Shown piece by piece: positions 1 through 8,386 of a DNA stretch of 64,000 bases; position 1 is the first letter of the stretch; every line of letters begins with the position of its first letter. Both the position numbers and the translations under genes were made by a program. Below the pieces are notes generated by a model. That model had not been told where the DNA came from. It saw only the letters and a program-made list of their open reading frames with translations, and ran no database searches. The stretch lies in NCBI RefSeq assembly GCF_028622875.1, contig NZ_CP117709.1:5769001-5833000 (forward strand), written 5' to 3'. This stretch comes from Streptomyces sp. MMBL 11-1. Lineage in GTDB: Bacteria; Actinomycetota; Actinomycetes; Streptomycetales; Streptomycetaceae.

Positions 1-92
1 TTTCCATGGCGTTTCCCGTCATTTCGATGTCCCTTTCGTGCCACCCTGTGTCGCCGCGTGATGCCGCCCTGTCGCCCTCCGGTCATCGATCC

Positions 93-108
93 GCTACTAG
101 CCAGTAAC
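93..108. promoter_or_regulatory. inverted repeat TACT-AGCC-AGTA
   Basis: The arms TACT (95-98) and AGTA (103-106) are perfect inverted repeats around AGCC, with an outer G/C pair at 93/108. It is shaped like a TetR-family operator and lies about 360 bp upstream of the DUF6230 gene. The regulator is not identifiable from this window. Confidence 0.3.
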
Positions 109-121
109 GATCCCCCTTGTG

Positions 122-133
122 TCACGGCCGTGA
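122..133. promoter_or_regulatory. perfect 12-bp palindrome TCACGGCCGTGA
   Basis: The sequence equals its own reverse complement and lies 14 bp after the first inverted repeat. Two palindromes this close suggest an operator region, but short GC-rich palindromes also occur by chance in this genome. Confidence 0.3.
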
Positions 134-461
134 ATGCACCACGATCGGCCACGCTCGGTCCCCTGCCTTCGGCCCGGTCTCCAGCCGGTGCCCGAGGGTC
201 TGTTGGGTCCCCACCGAGTGGTCGGCGGCAGTGGCGCCGACCGCGGACAGGGGGGTTCCCGCCCATGGGCGGGGCCTGTCCGACCGGCCGCGCGGAAAGC
301 GCGGCCAGTGGTTGTCGCTCGGGGGTGAACGCCGGTGGATCGGATGCGGGACACGTCTCCGAGCGCGGGCGCTCTCCTTCCCGAGGACGTAGCACTTCTC
401 CCATCCCAGGACGGGCACGACGCCCGGACCGGAGATGTACGTCCGAGAAGAAGGAGCAAGT

Positions 462-1115
462 ATGAGTTCCCAGGTTCGCGGTGGGACGAGATGGAAGCGG
501 TTCGCTCTGGTCATGGTGCCGAGCGTCGCCGCGACGGCCGCGGTGGGCATCGGTCTGGCACAGGGTGCGCTGGCCGCGTCGTTCAGCGTTTCCGGCCAGA
601 GCTTCAAGGTCAGCACCGACAAGCTGGACGGCCACGACTTCGTCCAGTACGGCAGTGTCGCGGTCGGCAAGGACCTCAAGGGCAGGAAAGCCGCGCACCC
701 CGTCGCGGTGTCGGGCTTCAGCAGCGCCACGATCACCAACATGTGCCAGTCGGTGGTCACGCCGAAGGTCCCCTTCATCGGCAAGAGCGTCAGTCTTGAG
801 CTGACGGCGGGCACCGACCCGGACCGGCCGGTCGAGGCCACCAACCTCTACCTGGACGTCGCACAGCTGGACGCCGACGCCGACTTCGAGAACATCGACA
901 TCGGTGTCGCGGCCGGATCGCTGAAGAAGGAGCACAGGCCGAACGGGATAGGCATCCAGCCCGGTACCGAGGCCAACAAGGCGGGCTTCGCGCAGCGAGC
1001 CGACAGGGCCATCCTGACCAACGTGAAGCAGACGGCGTGGGCGACCACCGCCGGCACCTTCAAGCTCAGCGACCTGAAGCTGAAGCTGCACACGGGCGTC
1101 AAGGAGTGCTTCTAG
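462..1115 (+). CDS. DUF6230 family protein
   Basis: 217 residues. A basic N-terminus (RGGTRWKR) precedes a single hydrophobic segment at about residues 16-38 that ends in LAASF, so it is an uncleaved anchor or a signal peptide. The rest is an exported beta-rich domain. From memory the family is DUF6230, sometimes labelled cholesterol esterase without biochemical support; no Ser-His-Asp lipase motif is visible. The ATG at 462 is chosen over 435 because AAGGAG lies 5 bases before it. It is followed by a DUF6114 membrane protein and a secreted protein, a recurrent trio in streptomycetes, so the products probably work together at the cell surface. Function unknown. Confidence 0.85.
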   Translation: MSSQVRGGTRWKRFALVMVPSVAATAAVGIGLAQGALAASFSVSGQSFKVSTDKLDGHDFVQYGSVAVGKDLKGRKAAHPVAVSGFSSATITNMCQSVVTPKVPFIGKSVSLELTAGTDPDRPVEATNLYLDVAQLDADADFENIDIGVAAGSLKKEHRPNGIGIQPGTEANKAGFAQRADRAILTNVKQTAWATTAGTFKLSDLKLKLHTGVKECF

Positions 1116-1212
1116 CCTCCGGCTCGGGTGGCCGGAACGTCCCCTCGGGTTCTCTTCCGGCCACCCACCCTCCCCATCTCACGGCAGTACCGGTTCCAGG
1201 GAGCTGTTTTCC

Positions 1213-1758
1213 ATGAGCCCCGAGTCCACAGGGCAGAACGAGCACTACATCCGCGTCCTTCGGCGACGCTTCCGCGCCTGGCGGGGTACCCGGCCGTTCT
1301 GGGCCGGACTGCTCACCATGGCCGGTGGGGTCCCCATCGCCTACTTCCCGTACGCCAGCATGACGCTCGGCAATATGACGCTGGCCATGTCCACCACGGC
1401 CGGCGCCGGGTCCCTGATCATCGGGGTCCTGCTGATCACGCTCGGCCTGACGATGTGGTACCACAGCATCGTGCGGGTCTTCGCCGGTGTCGCAGCCATC
1501 CTGCTCGCACTGATCTCCATCCCCGTCGCCAACATCGGCGGCTTCGTCGTCGGATTCCTCCTCTCCCTTGTCGGCGGAGCCCTGTCCATTTCCTGGGCCC
1601 CGGGTGATCCGAAGGGCGCCGACGAGGCCCCGCTCGCCGGGCACCCGGACGAGCAGCGCTCCGAGGGTGAGATCCACGCCGCGGCCGTCCCGCAGCAGCA
1701 GGGCGCCGGGTACGACCTGGCAGCCGACGCAGACGGCGGGAGGCGCAGTGCGGGGTGA
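1213..1758 (+). CDS. DUF6114 integral membrane protein
   Basis: 181 residues with a basic cytoplasmic start (VLRRRFRAWRGTRPFW) and four hydrophobic segments at roughly residues 28-48, 56-76, 82-98 and 104-122, then a polar acidic tail. This matches the DUF6114 family as I recall it, which usually follows a DUF6230 gene. AGGGAG lies about 10 bases before the ATG. Its end overlaps the next gene by 11 bases, implying translational coupling. Role unknown; an assembly or anchoring partner for the flanking exported proteins is a guess. Confidence 0.85.
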   Translation: MSPESTGQNEHYIRVLRRRFRAWRGTRPFWAGLLTMAGGVPIAYFPYASMTLGNMTLAMSTTAGAGSLIIGVLLITLGLTMWYHSIVRVFAGVAAILLALISIPVANIGGFVVGFLLSLVGGALSISWAPGDPKGADEAPLAGHPDEQRSEGEIHAAAVPQQQGAGYDLAADADGGRRSAG

Positions 1759-3070
1759 CGACGGACAGCGGATCAACTCCTACCCCGGCGACGACCTCCG
1801 CGAGCGCAAGGGCCCCCGCCACGCGGCCCCCAGGAAGTCGCTGCTGACCAAACTCCACCTGCCCAGCGGCAAGAAGGCGCTGGCGCTCGCCGCGATGCCG
1901 ACGGCGGTCTTCGTGGGCATGGGGCTGACGCCCAAGCTGGCCCTGGCCGACGACCGTGCCGACATCCCGTTCGCGCCCGGACCGTGCGTCACCCGGTCCG
2001 ACGAGCCGAGCGAGTCCGAGTCGCCGAAGGCCACTCCGTCCCCGTCGGCCACGGCGAAGGACGAGAAGGGCGACGCGTCCGGCAAGGACGACGCCGCGAC
2101 CCCGAAGCCCTCAGCGAGCGGTTCTGCCTCCGACACCGACAAGGACGACCCCGCGCCCGGCACGGACGCGGACAAGTCGACGCGGACCGCCGGGGAGACA
2201 CCCGCCGGGGAGACGCCCGCCGAGTCGCCCTCCGCGACCCCGACGCCCACGAAGTCGAAGAACCCGCTCGACCCGCTCGGGGTCGGCGACGCGCTCAAGG
2301 ACCTCTTCGGGGGACCCGGCCAGAAGACCGAGCAGCCGGCGAGCCCGTCCCCGAGCCCCACGGCCGAGGCCCCGAAGCCGTCCGGCGGGCCCTCCGACGA
2401 GCCGAAGGACCCGGCCGGGAGCGCGGCGGACCAGGCGAAGGAGACGTCGGACAGGACGGCCGAGGCCATCCGCGAGGCGGCCGAGAAGGCGGGCAGGGAC
2501 GTCGAGGAACTCGACGAGGACGTCAAGGGACTCGACCCCAGGAAGGACGAGGACATCCCGGACGGCGCCAAGCCCCGCTTCCCGTGCCCCGAGCCCGACC
2601 CGGACGCGCTCGCCGCGGCCGAACTGGAGCCCGGCCTCCCGCTGCTCCCGTCCGACCCGTGGATCCTGAAGTCGACGCTGCTCACCCTCAACGGCCTGGA
2701 TTACCACGGCATCGTCGAGGTGAAGAAGGGGGACGGCAGCATCAAGAAGGTCCTGAAGTTCACCGCCGGCTCCATCGACATCAAGGACCTGCACCAGCTG
2801 ACCGTCGGCCCCGCGGGGACGACCGGACATGTGAAGTCGCGGCCCGGATCCACGTCGACGATCCGCGACGGCGAGGTGACGATGTACACGGAGGAGCTGA
2901 AGGGCAACCTCTTCGGCATCATCCCGATCACCTTCAGCCCCGAGACCCCGCCTCCGCTGAACGTCCCCTTCGCCTTCTTCACCAAGGTGACGGTGGTCCA
3001 GGCCGGCCAGTTCGGCGGCACGCTCACCATCCCGGGACTGAAGAACTACCTCGACGCCGGCACGAGCTAG
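1748..3070 (+). CDS. membrane-anchored secreted protein of unknown function, third gene of the DUF6230 operon
   Basis: 440 residues from a GTG at 1748, chosen because GGGAGG lies 4 bases upstream and because it couples to the preceding gene. Order of parts: basic cytoplasmic segment (1-45), hydrophobic segment (about 46-66, ending KLALA), a long Pro/Ser/Thr/Asp/Glu-rich spacer (about 75-235), a charged stretch that could form a coiled coil (about 235-265), and a C-terminal globular domain (about 300-440) rich in Gly/Thr/Val. The spacer would let the terminal domain reach through the wall. No known domain is recognised. A perfect hairpin terminates transcription just after it. Confidence 0.8.
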   Translation: MRGDDGQRINSYPGDDLRERKGPRHAAPRKSLLTKLHLPSGKKALALAAMPTAVFVGMGLTPKLALADDRADIPFAPGPCVTRSDEPSESESPKATPSPSATAKDEKGDASGKDDAATPKPSASGSASDTDKDDPAPGTDADKSTRTAGETPAGETPAESPSATPTPTKSKNPLDPLGVGDALKDLFGGPGQKTEQPASPSPSPTAEAPKPSGGPSDEPKDPAGSAADQAKETSDRTAEAIREAAEKAGRDVEELDEDVKGLDPRKDEDIPDGAKPRFPCPEPDPDALAAAELEPGLPLLPSDPWILKSTLLTLNGLDYHGIVEVKKGDGSIKKVLKFTAGSIDIKDLHQLTVGPAGTTGHVKSRPGSTSTIRDGEVTMYTEELKGNLFGIIPITFSPETPPPLNVPFAFFTKVTVVQAGQFGGTLTIPGLKNYLDAGTS

Positions 3071-3110
3071 CGACAGCCGCCGCCCCGGACCCGTCCGGGA
3101 GCCGCACAGC

Positions 3111-3150
3111 ACCGTGGGCCGTACTCCTCACCAGGAGTACGGCCCACGGT
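3111..3150. terminator. bidirectional terminator, 18-bp perfect stem
   Basis: The arms 3111-3128 and 3133-3150 are perfectly complementary with a CACC loop. It sits between convergent genes (the secreted protein and pyk) and can serve both strands. No T-run, as is usual for Streptomyces. Confidence 0.9.
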
Positions 3151-3172
3151 CATGCGGTGGTGCGGGTGCGGG

Positions 3173-4603
3173 TCAGTCCCGCTCGCCGCCGCCCAGGTGG
3201 TGCACCCGGACCATGTTGGTGGTGCCGGGGATGCCGGGGGGCGACCCGGCGGTGATGATCATCGTGTCGCCGTCGCTGTAGCGGTTCAGCTTCAGCAGCT
3301 CCGCGTCGACCAGGTCGACCATCGCGTCGGTGTTGTCCACGTGCGGCACGACATGGGCCTCGACGCCCCAGCTCAGCGCGAGCTGGTTGCGGGTGGCCTC
3401 GTCCGTGGTGAAGGCCAGGATCGGCTGGGCCGTGCGGTAGCGGGAGAGGCGGCGCGCGGTGTCGCCGGACTTGGTGAAGGCGACCAGGGCCTTGCCGTCC
3501 AGGAAGTCCGCGATCTCGCAGGCGGCGCGGGCCACCGAACCGCCCTGCGTACGGGGCTTCTTGCCGGGGACCAGCGGCTGGAGGCCCTTGGAGAGCAGCT
3601 CCTCCTCCGCGGCGACGACGATCTTCGCCATCGTCTTGACCGTCTCGATCGGGTACGCGCCCACCGAGGACTCGGCGGACAGCATGACCGCGTCCGCGCC
3701 GTCCAGGATCGCGTTGGCGACGTCGGACGCCTCGGCGCGGGTCGGCCGCGAGTTGGTGATCATCGACTCCATCATCTGGGTCGCCACGATCACCGGCTTG
3801 GCGTTGCGCCGGCACAGCTCCACCAGGCGCTTCTGCACCATCGGGACCTTCTCCAGCGGATACTCGACGGCCAGGTCGCCGCGGGCCACCATCACACCGT
3901 CGAACGCCGCGACGACGCCCTCCATGTGCTCGACGGCCTGCGGCTTCTCCACCTTGGCGATGACGGGGACCCGGCGGCCCTCCTCGTCCATCACCTTGTG
4001 GACGTCCTTGACGTCCTCGGCGTCCCGGACGAAGGAGAGGGCGACCAGGTCGCAGCCCATCCGCAGCGCGAAGCGCAGGTCCTCGACGTCCTTCCCGGAC
4101 AGGGCGGGGACGTTGACCGCCGCGCCGGGCAGGTTGATGCCCTTGTGGTCGGAGATGACACCGCCCTCGATGACGATGGTCCTCACCCGGGGGCCCTCGA
4201 CCGCGACGACCTTCAGTTCGACGTTGCCGTCGTTGATCAGGATCGGGTCGCCCTTGGTGACGTCGCCGGGCAGACCCTTGTAGGTCGTGCCGCAGATCGA
4301 CTTGTCGCCCGGGACGTCCTCGGAGGTGATGGTGAACTCGTCCCCGCGGACCAGCTCGACCGGGCCCTCGGCGAACTTCGCCAGCCGGATCTTCGGGCCC
4401 TGGAGGTCGGCGAGCACGCCCACCGCGCGGCCGGTCTCGGCGGCCGCCTTGCGGACACGGTCGTAACGGCCCTGGTGTTCCTCGTGGGAGCCGTGGCTGA
4501 AGTTGAAACGGGCCACGCTCATGCCGGCCTCGATCAGAGCGACGAGCTGCTCATGGGAGTCGACGGCGGGACCGAGGGTGCAGACGATTTTGGAACGGCG
4601 CAT
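3173..4603 (-). CDS. pyk: pyruvate kinase
   Basis: 476 residues, the usual bacterial length. It converts PEP and ADP to pyruvate and ATP. Visible landmarks: CTLGPA (8-13), ARFNFSHGS (31-39), the B-domain lid (about 70-165), catalytic lysine region IAKVEKP (215-221), metal/substrate motif VARGDL (239-244), and the following MMESM and AEASDVANAI motifs; then the C-terminal domain. The ATG at 4603 has AGGA 8 bases upstream. It lies downstream of pta-ackA after a 74-base gap holding a palindrome, so it may be co-transcribed or have its own promoter. By position it corresponds to the second pyruvate kinase of S. coelicolor (from memory). Confidence 0.97.
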   Translation of the reverse strand: MRRSKIVCTLGPAVDSHEQLVALIEAGMSVARFNFSHGSHEEHQGRYDRVRKAAAETGRAVGVLADLQGPKIRLAKFAEGPVELVRGDEFTITSEDVPGDKSICGTTYKGLPGDVTKGDPILINDGNVELKVVAVEGPRVRTIVIEGGVISDHKGINLPGAAVNVPALSGKDVEDLRFALRMGCDLVALSFVRDAEDVKDVHKVMDEEGRRVPVIAKVEKPQAVEHMEGVVAAFDGVMVARGDLAVEYPLEKVPMVQKRLVELCRRNAKPVIVATQMMESMITNSRPTRAEASDVANAILDGADAVMLSAESSVGAYPIETVKTMAKIVVAAEEELLSKGLQPLVPGKKPRTQGGSVARAACEIADFLDGKALVAFTKSGDTARRLSRYRTAQPILAFTTDEATRNQLALSWGVEAHVVPHVDNTDAMVDLVDAELLKLNRYSDGDTMIITAGSPPGIPGTTNMVRVHHLGGGERD

Positions 4604-4632
4604 GAGGCGGATCCTATCGGTTTGTTTCGCTG

Positions 4633-4644
4633 CGGAATATTCCG
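4633..4644. promoter_or_regulatory. perfect palindrome CGGAATATTCCG upstream of pyk
   Basis: A 12-bp perfect palindrome with an AT core, 30 bases before the pyk start, in a GC-rich genome. A TTGTAC (minus strand, just upstream) and TAGGAT (4611-4616) flank it. It could be a repressor site for pyk. Confidence 0.4.
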
Positions 4645-4677
4645 TCTGGTGGAAGGTACAAAGGGGCGCGGGGGCGC

Positions 4678-5976
4678 TCAGTTGTCGACCTCTCCGATCC
4701 CCGCGGGTCCCGGTCGGCCGACGAGGGCGAACGTCTGGTCGGCGATCTCCAGCTCCTCGTCCGTCGGCACCACGGCCACCGCTACCCGCGCGTACTCCGG
4801 CGAGATCAGCCGCGGCTCTCCGGACCGTACGGCGTTGAGCGAGGCGTCCACCGCCATGCCCAGCTCCTCCAGGCCCGCGATGGCAGCTTCCCGCACCGGG
4901 GCCGCGTTCTCCCCGACCCCCGCCGTGAACGCCACCGCGTCCACCCGGCCGAGCACCGCCGTATAGGCGCCGATGTACTTCTTCAGCCGGTGGATGTAGA
5001 TGTCGAAGGCCAGCGCGGCCCGCTCGTCGCCCTCGTCGATCCGGCGGCGGATCACCCGCATGTCGTTGTCGCCGCACAGGCCGACCAGCCCGCTCTTCTT
5101 GTTGAGCAGGACGTCGATGGCGTCGGCCGACATGCCCGCCACCCGCTTCAGGTGGAAGGTGACCGCCGGATCGATGTCCCCGGAGCGCGTACCCATCACG
5201 AGCCCTTCCAAGGGCGTCAGCCCCATGGAGGTGTCCACGCACCGCCCGCCCGCGACCGCCGAGGCCGACGCCCCGTTGCCCAGGTGCAGCACGATGACGT
5301 TCACGTCCTCGGGGGCCCGGCCCAGCAGCTCGGCCGTCTTCCGGGAGACGTACGCGTGCGAGGTGCCGTGGAAGCCGTAGCGGCGGATGCGGTGCGCGTC
5401 GGCGGTCTCCACGTCGATCGCGTACCGCGCGGCCGCCTCCGGCATCGTCGTGTGGAACGCCGTGTCGAAGACCGCGACCTGCGGCAGGTCCGGCCGCAGC
5501 GCCCGCGCCGTGACGATGCCCGTGATGTTCGCCGGGTTGTGCAGCGGGGCGACCGGGACGAGGCGCTCGATCTCCTTCAGCACCTCGTCGGTGATCACGG
5601 TCGGCGCGCTGAACCTCAGCCCGCCGTGCACCACCCGGTGCCCGATCGCGGCCAGTTCGGGGGAGTCGAGGCCGAGGCCGTCCGCCGCCAGCTCCTCGGC
5701 CGCCGCCTTGAGCGCCGCTTCGTGGTCCGCGATCCGGCCCGTACGCTCACGGGGCTCGGCACCGTCGCCGGTCAGCGGCGTGTGCACCAGGCGCGAGGTC
5801 TCCTCGCCGATCCGCTCGACCAGGCCCGAGGCGAGCCGGGAGCGGTCGCTCATGTCGAGGAGCTGGTACTTCACCGACGAGGAGCCGGAGTTGAGGACGA
5901 GTACGCGATGCGGTTCCACAGGGGCTGCCGTGCTTTCGTTTCCGGGGTCAGGGGCCGGGGGAGTGGGTGTCGTCAC
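4678..5976 (-). CDS. ackA: acetate kinase
   Basis: 432 residues from a GTG at 5976 that overlaps the pta stop (GTGA). It interconverts acetyl phosphate plus ADP with acetate plus ATP. The ASKHA-fold landmarks are all present: VLNSGSSSVKY near residue 26, HRVVHGG, FDTAFHTTMP, YGFHGTSHAYVS, and LGNGAS followed by the MGLTPLEGL/MGTRSGDIDP motif. The first about 22 residues (Thr/Pro-rich) are an extension relative to most homologues (about 400 residues), so an internal start cannot be excluded. With pta it forms the acetate overflow/activation pathway. Confidence 0.97.
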   Translation of the reverse strand: MTTPTPPAPDPGNESTAAPVEPHRVLVLNSGSSSVKYQLLDMSDRSRLASGLVERIGEETSRLVHTPLTGDGAEPRERTGRIADHEAALKAAAEELAADGLGLDSPELAAIGHRVVHGGLRFSAPTVITDEVLKEIERLVPVAPLHNPANITGIVTARALRPDLPQVAVFDTAFHTTMPEAAARYAIDVETADAHRIRRYGFHGTSHAYVSRKTAELLGRAPEDVNVIVLHLGNGASASAVAGGRCVDTSMGLTPLEGLVMGTRSGDIDPAVTFHLKRVAGMSADAIDVLLNKKSGLVGLCGDNDMRVIRRRIDEGDERAALAFDIYIHRLKKYIGAYTAVLGRVDAVAFTAGVGENAAPVREAAIAGLEELGMAVDASLNAVRSGEPRLISPEYARVAVAVVPTDEELEIADQTFALVGRPGPAGIGEVDN

Positions 5977-8054
5977 GCGGGGCGCTCCTCGCCCTGCGCC
6001 TGGATCGCCGTGATCGCCACGGTGTTGACGATGTCCTGGACGAGCGCGCCGCGCGACAGGTCGTTGACCGGCTTGCGGAGACCCTGGAGCACCGGGCCGA
6101 CCGCCACCGCGCCCGCCGAGCGCTGCACCGCCTTGTAGGTGTTGTTGCCGGTGTTCAGGTCCGGGAAGATCAGCACGGTCGCCTGGCCCGCCACCTCGGA
6201 GCCGGGCAGCTTCGTCGCCGCGACGGACGGCTCGACCGCCGCGTCGTACTGGATCGGCCCCTCCACCCGCAGCTCGGGCCGCTCCGCCCGCACCCGCTCG
6301 GTGGCCTCGCGCACCTTGTCGACGTCAGCGCCGGAGCCGGAGGTCCCGGTGGAGTACGACAGCATCGCGATCCGGGGCTCCACGCCGAACCGGGCCGCCG
6401 TCACCGCCGACTGCACCGCGATGTCCGCGAGCTGCGCCGCGTCCGGGTCCGGGTTGACCGCGCAGTCGCCGTACACGAGGACCTTGTCGGCCAGGCACAT
6501 GAAGAAGACGGACGACACGATCCTGGCGTCGGGCTTCGTCTTGATGATCTCGAAGGCGGGGCGGATCGTGGCCGCCGTGGAGTGCACCGACCCGGACACC
6601 ATCCCGTCGGCGAGACCCTCCCGCACCATCAGCGTCCCGAAGTAGTTCACGTCCGCCACCACGTCGACGGCCAGCTCCACCGTCACCCCGCGGTGGGCGC
6701 GCAGTTCGGCGTACCGCTCGGCGAAGACGCCCCGCAGCTCCGAGGTGTGCGGGTCGATCAGCTGGGTGTCCGCGAGGTCGATGCCGAGGTCGGCGGCCTT
6801 CTTGCGGATCACGTCCACGTCGCCGAGCAGCGTGAGGTCGCAGACGTCCCGGCGCAGCAGTACGTCGGCGGCGCGCAGCACCCGCTCCTCGGTGCCCTCC
6901 GGCAGCACCACGCGCTTGCGGTCGGAGCGGGCCTGCTCCAGCAGCTCGTGCTCGAACATCATCGGCGTGACCCGCCCGCTGCGGGCCACCGAGATCCGGT
7001 CGAGGAGGGCGGCGGTGTCGACGTGGCGCTCGAACAGACCGAGGGCGGTCTCCGCCTTGCGGGGCGTCGCCGCGTTCAACTTCCCCTCAAGGGCGAAGAG
7101 TTCCCCGGCGGTGGGGAAGGAGCCGCCGGCCACCGACACGACCGGGGTCCCCGGTGCGAGCCGGGCCGCCAGCGTGAGTATCTCCTCGCCGGGGCGCTCG
7201 TTCAGGGTCAGCAGCACGCCCGCGATGGGCGGGGTGCCCGCGCTGTGCGCGGCCAGCGAACCCACCACCAGATCCGCCCGGTCCCCGGGGGTGACCACCA
7301 GACAGCCGGGCGTCAGCGCGTTGAGCAGGTTCGGCAGCATGGCCCCGCCGAACACGAAGTCCAGAGCGTCGCGCGCGAGCCCCGAGTCGTCGCCGAGCAG
7401 CACCGTGCCGTCCAGCGCCGCGGTGATCTGGGCGACCGTGGGCGCCGAGAGCGCCGGGTCGTCCGGCAGGACGGAGACGGGCACCGGCAGCCGTGCCGCG
7501 AGCCGCTCCGCGATCGTCGCGCGGTCCTCGGCGGCGACCCGGTTCACCACCATGGCCAGCACATCGCAGCCGAGGCCCGCGTAGGCGCGGTAGGCGTTAC
7601 GGGTCTCGGCGCGGACGGACTCCGCGTTCTGCCCCTTGCCGCCGACCACCGCGATCACCGAGGCCCCGAACTCGTTGGCCAGCCGGGCGTTCAGCGCCAG
7701 CTCGTCGGGGAGCTGGGTGGCGGCGAAGTCGCTGCCCAGGACCAGGACCACCTCGTACTCACGGGCCACCTGGTGGAAGCGTTCGACGAGCCGGGAGACC
7801 AGCTCGTCCGTGCCCTTCTCCGCCTGCACGGCGGAGGCCTCGTGGTAGTCCAGGCCGTAGACGGAGGCCGGGCTCTGCGAGAGCCGGTAGCGGGCCCGGA
7901 GCAGCTCGTAGAGCCGGTCGGGTCCGTCATGGACCAGCGGACGGAAGACGCCGACCCGGTCCACCTGACGCGTCAGAAGCTCCATGACTCCCAGCTCGAC
8001 GACCTGGCGGCCGTCCCCCCGGTCGATCCCGGTCACGTACACGCTGCGCGCCAC
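5973..8054 (-). CDS. pta: phosphate acetyltransferase, long form
   Basis: 693 residues, the long three-part Pta: an N-terminal P-loop/BioD-like domain (about 1-210), a DRTGG domain (about 215-330) and a C-terminal acetyl/butyryl transferase domain (about 370-690) beginning RVVLPEGTEERVLRA. It makes acetyl phosphate from acetyl-CoA. GTG start at 8054 with GGGAGAG 6 bases upstream. It overlaps ackA by four bases, so the two are one operon. Divergent from pfkA. Confidence 0.97.
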   Translation of the reverse strand: MARSVYVTGIDRGDGRQVVELGVMELLTRQVDRVGVFRPLVHDGPDRLYELLRARYRLSQSPASVYGLDYHEASAVQAEKGTDELVSRLVERFHQVAREYEVVLVLGSDFAATQLPDELALNARLANEFGASVIAVVGGKGQNAESVRAETRNAYRAYAGLGCDVLAMVVNRVAAEDRATIAERLAARLPVPVSVLPDDPALSAPTVAQITAALDGTVLLGDDSGLARDALDFVFGGAMLPNLLNALTPGCLVVTPGDRADLVVGSLAAHSAGTPPIAGVLLTLNERPGEEILTLAARLAPGTPVVSVAGGSFPTAGELFALEGKLNAATPRKAETALGLFERHVDTAALLDRISVARSGRVTPMMFEHELLEQARSDRKRVVLPEGTEERVLRAADVLLRRDVCDLTLLGDVDVIRKKAADLGIDLADTQLIDPHTSELRGVFAERYAELRAHRGVTVELAVDVVADVNYFGTLMVREGLADGMVSGSVHSTAATIRPAFEIIKTKPDARIVSSVFFMCLADKVLVYGDCAVNPDPDAAQLADIAVQSAVTAARFGVEPRIAMLSYSTGTSGSGADVDKVREATERVRAERPELRVEGPIQYDAAVEPSVAATKLPGSEVAGQATVLIFPDLNTGNNTYKAVQRSAGAVAVGPVLQGLRKPVNDLSRGALVQDIVNTVAITAIQAQGEERPA

Positions 8055-8386
8055 GCGTGCTCTCCCGTCCTTGTGTTCGGTGCCGCGACCCGTCGGGCGT
8101 CCGGACGTGCGGTGATGCCCCCGTGCCCGCCCGGTGATCCGCCGGGTGCGGTATTGGCCTGCATTGCCTCTTGACGATACCTGCGGGGGTCGCTATGCCG
8201 CCCGCCGGAGAGCCCGCCCCGGCGGGGGCCCGGGCTCCCCGCCCGAAGGGGCCTCCTACCCCCTGCGCCCGGCCGAAAGCGCGGGTCCCGTGCCGGGCGT
8301 GGGACAATCGTCCTGGTTCAGGGCACGGGGGCCGCCACGGTCGGCCCCCCGGAAAAGCGCGACTAACGAGCAGGAGACATACCTCG
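8055..8386. other. divergent promoter region pta/pfkA
   Basis: 332 bases without a gene. On the plus strand TTGACG (8171-8176) and TATGCC (8194-8199) are spaced 17 bases, a plausible vegetative promoter for pfkA with a long leader. On the minus strand AATACC near 8150 could serve pta, without a good -35. No clear regulator site was seen. Confidence 0.45.

Larger units (their letters stand above)
1..461. other. upstream intergenic region of the DUF6230 operon
   Basis: No convincing gene is visible; open frames here have shadow-like composition. The stretch holds two short palindromes (93-108 and 122-133) and ends with the strong ribosome site AAGGAG at 451-456 in front of the ATG at 462. No clear -35/-10 pair could be assigned. 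It most likely carries the promoter and operators of the following operon. Confidence 0.6.

Noticed and set aside
5967..8174. Plus-strand frame of 735 codons over pta
   Set aside because: Antisense shadow rich in R/H/Q; pta on the minus strand has clear motifs.
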